This document shows positions 61,361-64,000 of a stretch of DNA of 64,000 nt, in pieces (within the stretch, counting starts at the first letter, position 1; the number at the start of each line of letters is the position of its first letter). Under the pieces are notes generated by a model that saw only the letters and a program-made list of their open reading frames with translations, was not told the origin of the DNA and searched no databases. Origin of the DNA: Labyrinthula sp. Ha (lineage: Eukaryota; Sar; Bigyra; Labyrinthulida; Labyrinthulaceae); assembly GCA_015227615.1 (NCBI GenBank), contig JAALGZ010000002.1:2754264-2818263 (forward strand). Direction: 5' to 3'. The position numbers and the translations under genes are program-made.

Positions 61361-62549
61361 TATTTAAAATGAGAACTTTATTATATTAATTATAAAAAAT
61401 ATCGATCATTAATTATTAAAATATAAAATGTGTGTAAAATACAGTTATGCGAATAATTTAAATCAATGACTAAAATTCATTATTTCAGAAAAAAAAACTG
61501 CATAAACAAAAAAATAATCAATAAGAAAAAACACATATATTAAATTCACAGCATCAACTTCATACACTAGAAAAGTTCTTTTCCTGAAGAAAAGATACAA
61601 AGTCAGAATATTCTAGAAAATCAAACTGCGAAAGAAAAAAATCTTCGGAAGGAAAAGAAACACAGCGAGGAAGATGAAGAGAACTTGATTAAAAGACTGA
61701 GATAAGTTTGCCAAAAGAAAGGTAGAATTTGTACAATGGTGAACAAACATTAAATATTATAGATGATGAAAAATAGAAAGTTTGGATGAGATTCTATCGT
61801 AAATTCCGCAAAGAGGTGGTGATTTCTGCTTCTGAGGAGAAAGAAGAACAATAGAAAATGTGGAAAAATAAAACCGTTTACTGGTCATATTTGAAACTAG
61901 ACAAAAGAAACAAATACTCTCATAGGTTTCTGTGCTTAAAGGAATTTCTAGGCATGAGTTTATCGGGTAGTTAAGAACTGATGAAAGGAACTTCAGGTCT
62001 AATAGCTGTACTACCCCTTTATCTATATTATTATTCAAACAAACTAATAAGTTGTGACCGTCATCTCTTTCTCTTTAAGCAATTGATTTATTTTTTTCTT
62101 CGTTAATTCTTGTTTTCTTTTCCTCTTCAAATTATTCTAGAGGAACTCATTTTATGTCCATTTATTTCTCTTTTCTTACGCTTCAGAAATAAATACTGAT
62201 AAAAAAAGTAACAGCTTTCAAAAAAAACATAACTTATTTTAAAATGCATAATTTCTAGCAACTTCACCTGTTGAAAATTTTCAGAATTTCAGAACAATGT
62301 TTGTCCCAGATAACCTGTCCAAGTTGGTCATACAATATTGAGACCCAGATATACCAAAAATAAATTAAAATATATCAATAAAATAGAACGAAACACTGCT
62401 GAACCAGCTGTATAAAGTTCCATATTTGTATACAGTTCTTTTTTCAGCGTTTTAGTATAACAAGATAAGTTTCTTAAAGCTATTGGTGGAGCTGTATTAT
62501 TTGTTTCTGGAACTGCAAAGTATGGAAAATCCCAGTAATAGTAGAGAAT

Positions 62550-62559
62550 TGTTTCAGAA
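62550..62559. promoter_or_regulatory. TGTTTCAGAA motif upstream of Myb-like paralogue 3
   Basis: Exact ten-base copy, 138-147 bases before the start at 62697, in the opposite orientation relative to the gene compared with the other two. A regulatory role is inferred. Confidence 0.3.
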
Positions 62560-62696
62560 GTCCAGTGTATTATTTAATTATATGATAAATATAGTTTCAG
62601 TTTGGTTTGATAGACTGAAATATCTGGTACAAAAATATAAGTTTACATTAAAACTTATCAGTTGGAATAAAACACAACTGAAAAACTATTCAAGAA

Positions 62697-63233
62697 ATGG
62701 ATTTAACAAAGGAAATAGAAGAACAAGTGAACTCAGAAACTTTGTACGAATTAGAAGCTAGATTATCTTCTTTTGAGAATATTCCTAAATTTGATAATTT
62801 AACTGAGTGGAATACGAATAATAGAAAGCAAACTGGTAGTGATCTTTTTTCTAGCTCTCTAAACTTGAAGGGTGATGAAGAGAATTTACCACAGAGGAAA
62901 AAAAATACATACAGTGCTTGGAGTGAAGTAGAAAATACTTGGTTGGTTGGATTAGTATTTGATCAAATATTTGCAACTGGATGCTTACCGCCTCAAAAAG
63001 ATGGGAGTTCAATATGGGAAAAGATTTACACTGGGTTTGAAATGCAAAGAAAAAACTATGTTAGTTCCAGTCAATCCCGACATGATATTCTTCCTGGTGG
63101 AAGAAGTCCTTCTGGTTTAAAAAGAAGATTTAAGACCCTTAGAGGCGTAGTAGCTAGAGAGAATAAACCTGAATACTTTAGAGAAATTTATAGGAAGTGG
63201 GAAGAGACTAAGTCCAGGAAATACCAAAGCTAG
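62697..63233 (+). CDS. Small Myb/SANT-like protein, paralogue 3 (divergent)
   Basis: Intact 178-codon gene, stop TAG. The N-terminus (1-75) is acidic and unlike the other two paralogues. The core aligns clearly: YSAWSEVENTWLVGLVFDQI, a Gly-containing turn, SSIWEKIYTGFE, then RSPSGLKRRFKTLR and REIYRKWEE. Three spaced aromatic positions and a basic third helix fit a Myb/SANT-like DNA-binding unit. The Met at 62697 gives a short acidic leader; a longer start is not open. The function is unknown and the family assignment is by pattern. Confidence 0.75.
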   Translation: MDLTKEIEEQVNSETLYELEARLSSFENIPKFDNLTEWNTNNRKQTGSDLFSSSLNLKGDEENLPQRKKNTYSAWSEVENTWLVGLVFDQIFATGCLPPQKDGSSIWEKIYTGFEMQRKNYVSSSQSRHDILPGGRSPSGLKRRFKTLRGVVARENKPEYFREIYRKWEETKSRKYQS

Positions 63234-64000
63234 ATAGTATGGTTTAGTTCTAAGAAAAAGTAGAATTCTCATGATAGAATTGTCTGAAATCACATAAATC
63301 AATTTTAGGTGCAAGTTTAATGCCTTAACAACTATTGTGAGGATCCAAGTATGGTAAATTTATCCTTTCAACCTTAAATGGTTTTTAAGTACATTCACTA
63401 GAGAAGGGGTCACAATGAGGTTTTTGAAGGTTTTGAGTTCTTGCCACTAACTTTTTTCGCCGGCGCATTCCATTTATATATGCAATCTGAATGTATGAAT
63501 CTGGATGAGAGATTTGGCTCAGAGTATATGGAAATTGTGCACATTAATATCATATACACAGTCATAATATCAAATACATAAAACAAAACTATTCCAGGTA
63601 GCCATGATTAATCCAAAACAGAACTCTGTAAAAACCAAATAGAGTACAAGAAATATTTGAAAACAAGTCTAACAAAGGAAATTGAAAAGTTAAAAGGACA
63701 GCACAAGATTTTATGATTGAACCAAGAACTGTGAAATATAAGAGGGGACGGGTTTATTAGCGCTCATCGCAAATCAGGAAGATTAACTGGTTCTAAGAAC
63801 TCATGCTCTTATATGAGAATTCTTTGCAAAGAAACATTGTGTAGAAAACAAGAGAGTATGCTAAGACTAGTTTAACGCCCAGTACGAAGCAACTCAAATA
63901 GATAAAGAAAAAATGGAGAGCATCCTAGGTAATCATATCATCATCGCAAATTATAAATGCACCAATATTATCATAAAATAACGTGCGTTTCAACTACTAA
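63234..64000. other. Right-end tract, no gene seen
   Basis: AT-rich, no supportable coding signal to the end of the window. Confidence 0.45.

Larger units (their letters stand above)
61274..62696. other. Intergenic between two Myb-like paralogues
   Basis: Divergent promoter region between paralogue 2 (minus) and paralogue 3 (plus). It holds two TGTTTCAGAA motifs (61351, 62550) and a possible decayed Myb-like relic at 61740-62040, listed among the findings. Otherwise AT-rich, with no gene. Confidence 0.5.

Noticed and set aside
1-64000. CRISPR array, prokaryotic operons or phage
   Set aside because: No regularly spaced repeats; introns, LTR elements and LINEs mark the DNA as eukaryotic.

Overview
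The window is strongly AT-rich nuclear DNA from a unicellular eukaryote. Evidence for this is a set of GT...AG introns of only 28-34 bases that restore reading frames exactly, cytoskeletal and signalling genes (coronin, PP2A B55 subunit), an argininosuccinate synthase with a mitochondrial-type leader, a Ty1/copia retrotransposon and LINE remains. TAA, TAG and TGA all end real genes, so the standard code applies. Similarly short introns are known from Blastocystis and ciliates, and Pro-Thr stalk proteins like the one at 13.6 kb are common in stramenopiles. The lineage cannot be fixed from this sequence alone.

Layout. 1-2576 shows no gene. 2577-7610 is a nearly full-length copia element on the minus strand with 149-bp LTRs that differ at two positions; its single gag-pol frame carries two TGA stops. 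7611-13625 is gene-poor, with one GC-richer island that may be a tRNA-derived SINE remnant. 13626-15670 encodes a secreted, PT-repeat, single-pass surface protein whose frame is interrupted three times. 15671-19873 is empty. 19874-23892 is a gene island: a multi-pass PqiA-like membrane protein with two introns, a convergent 220-residue multi-pass protein, and a PP2A B55 regulatory subunit with a 31-base intron. Coronin, intronless, lies at 26596-27948. 28-34.9 kb is mostly gene-free but holds decayed coding sequence, including an antisense LINE endonuclease fragment near 34 kb and a GC-rich hairpin at 33.2 kb.

The second gene island, 34911-40891, holds a five-exon 1068-residue receptor-like protein (large ectodomain plus about seven transmembrane segments), an LRR protein and argininosuccinate synthase. 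44290-47950 is a decayed LINE with intact endonuclease residues but a ruined reverse transcriptase active site. 48-55 kb is mostly empty, apart from what looks like a decayed gene of about 1.25 kb at 50948-52194 and a GC-richer broken ORF pair near 54.5-55.6 kb. The right end, 55.9-63.2 kb, carries three paralogous small Myb/SANT-like proteins around a 312-residue basic protein with a C-terminal fold pattern like Peptidase_G2/S74-type domains. An identical ten-base motif lies 5' of all three Myb-like genes.

The conserved genes sit in compact islands with tens to hundreds of bases between neighbours. They are separated by multi-kilobase tracts of decaying mobile DNA. The most unusual items are the divergent Myb-like family with its shared upstream motif, the triply interrupted surface protein (with a classical A_AAA_AAG slippery heptamer directly before a stop), and the large receptor-like gene.
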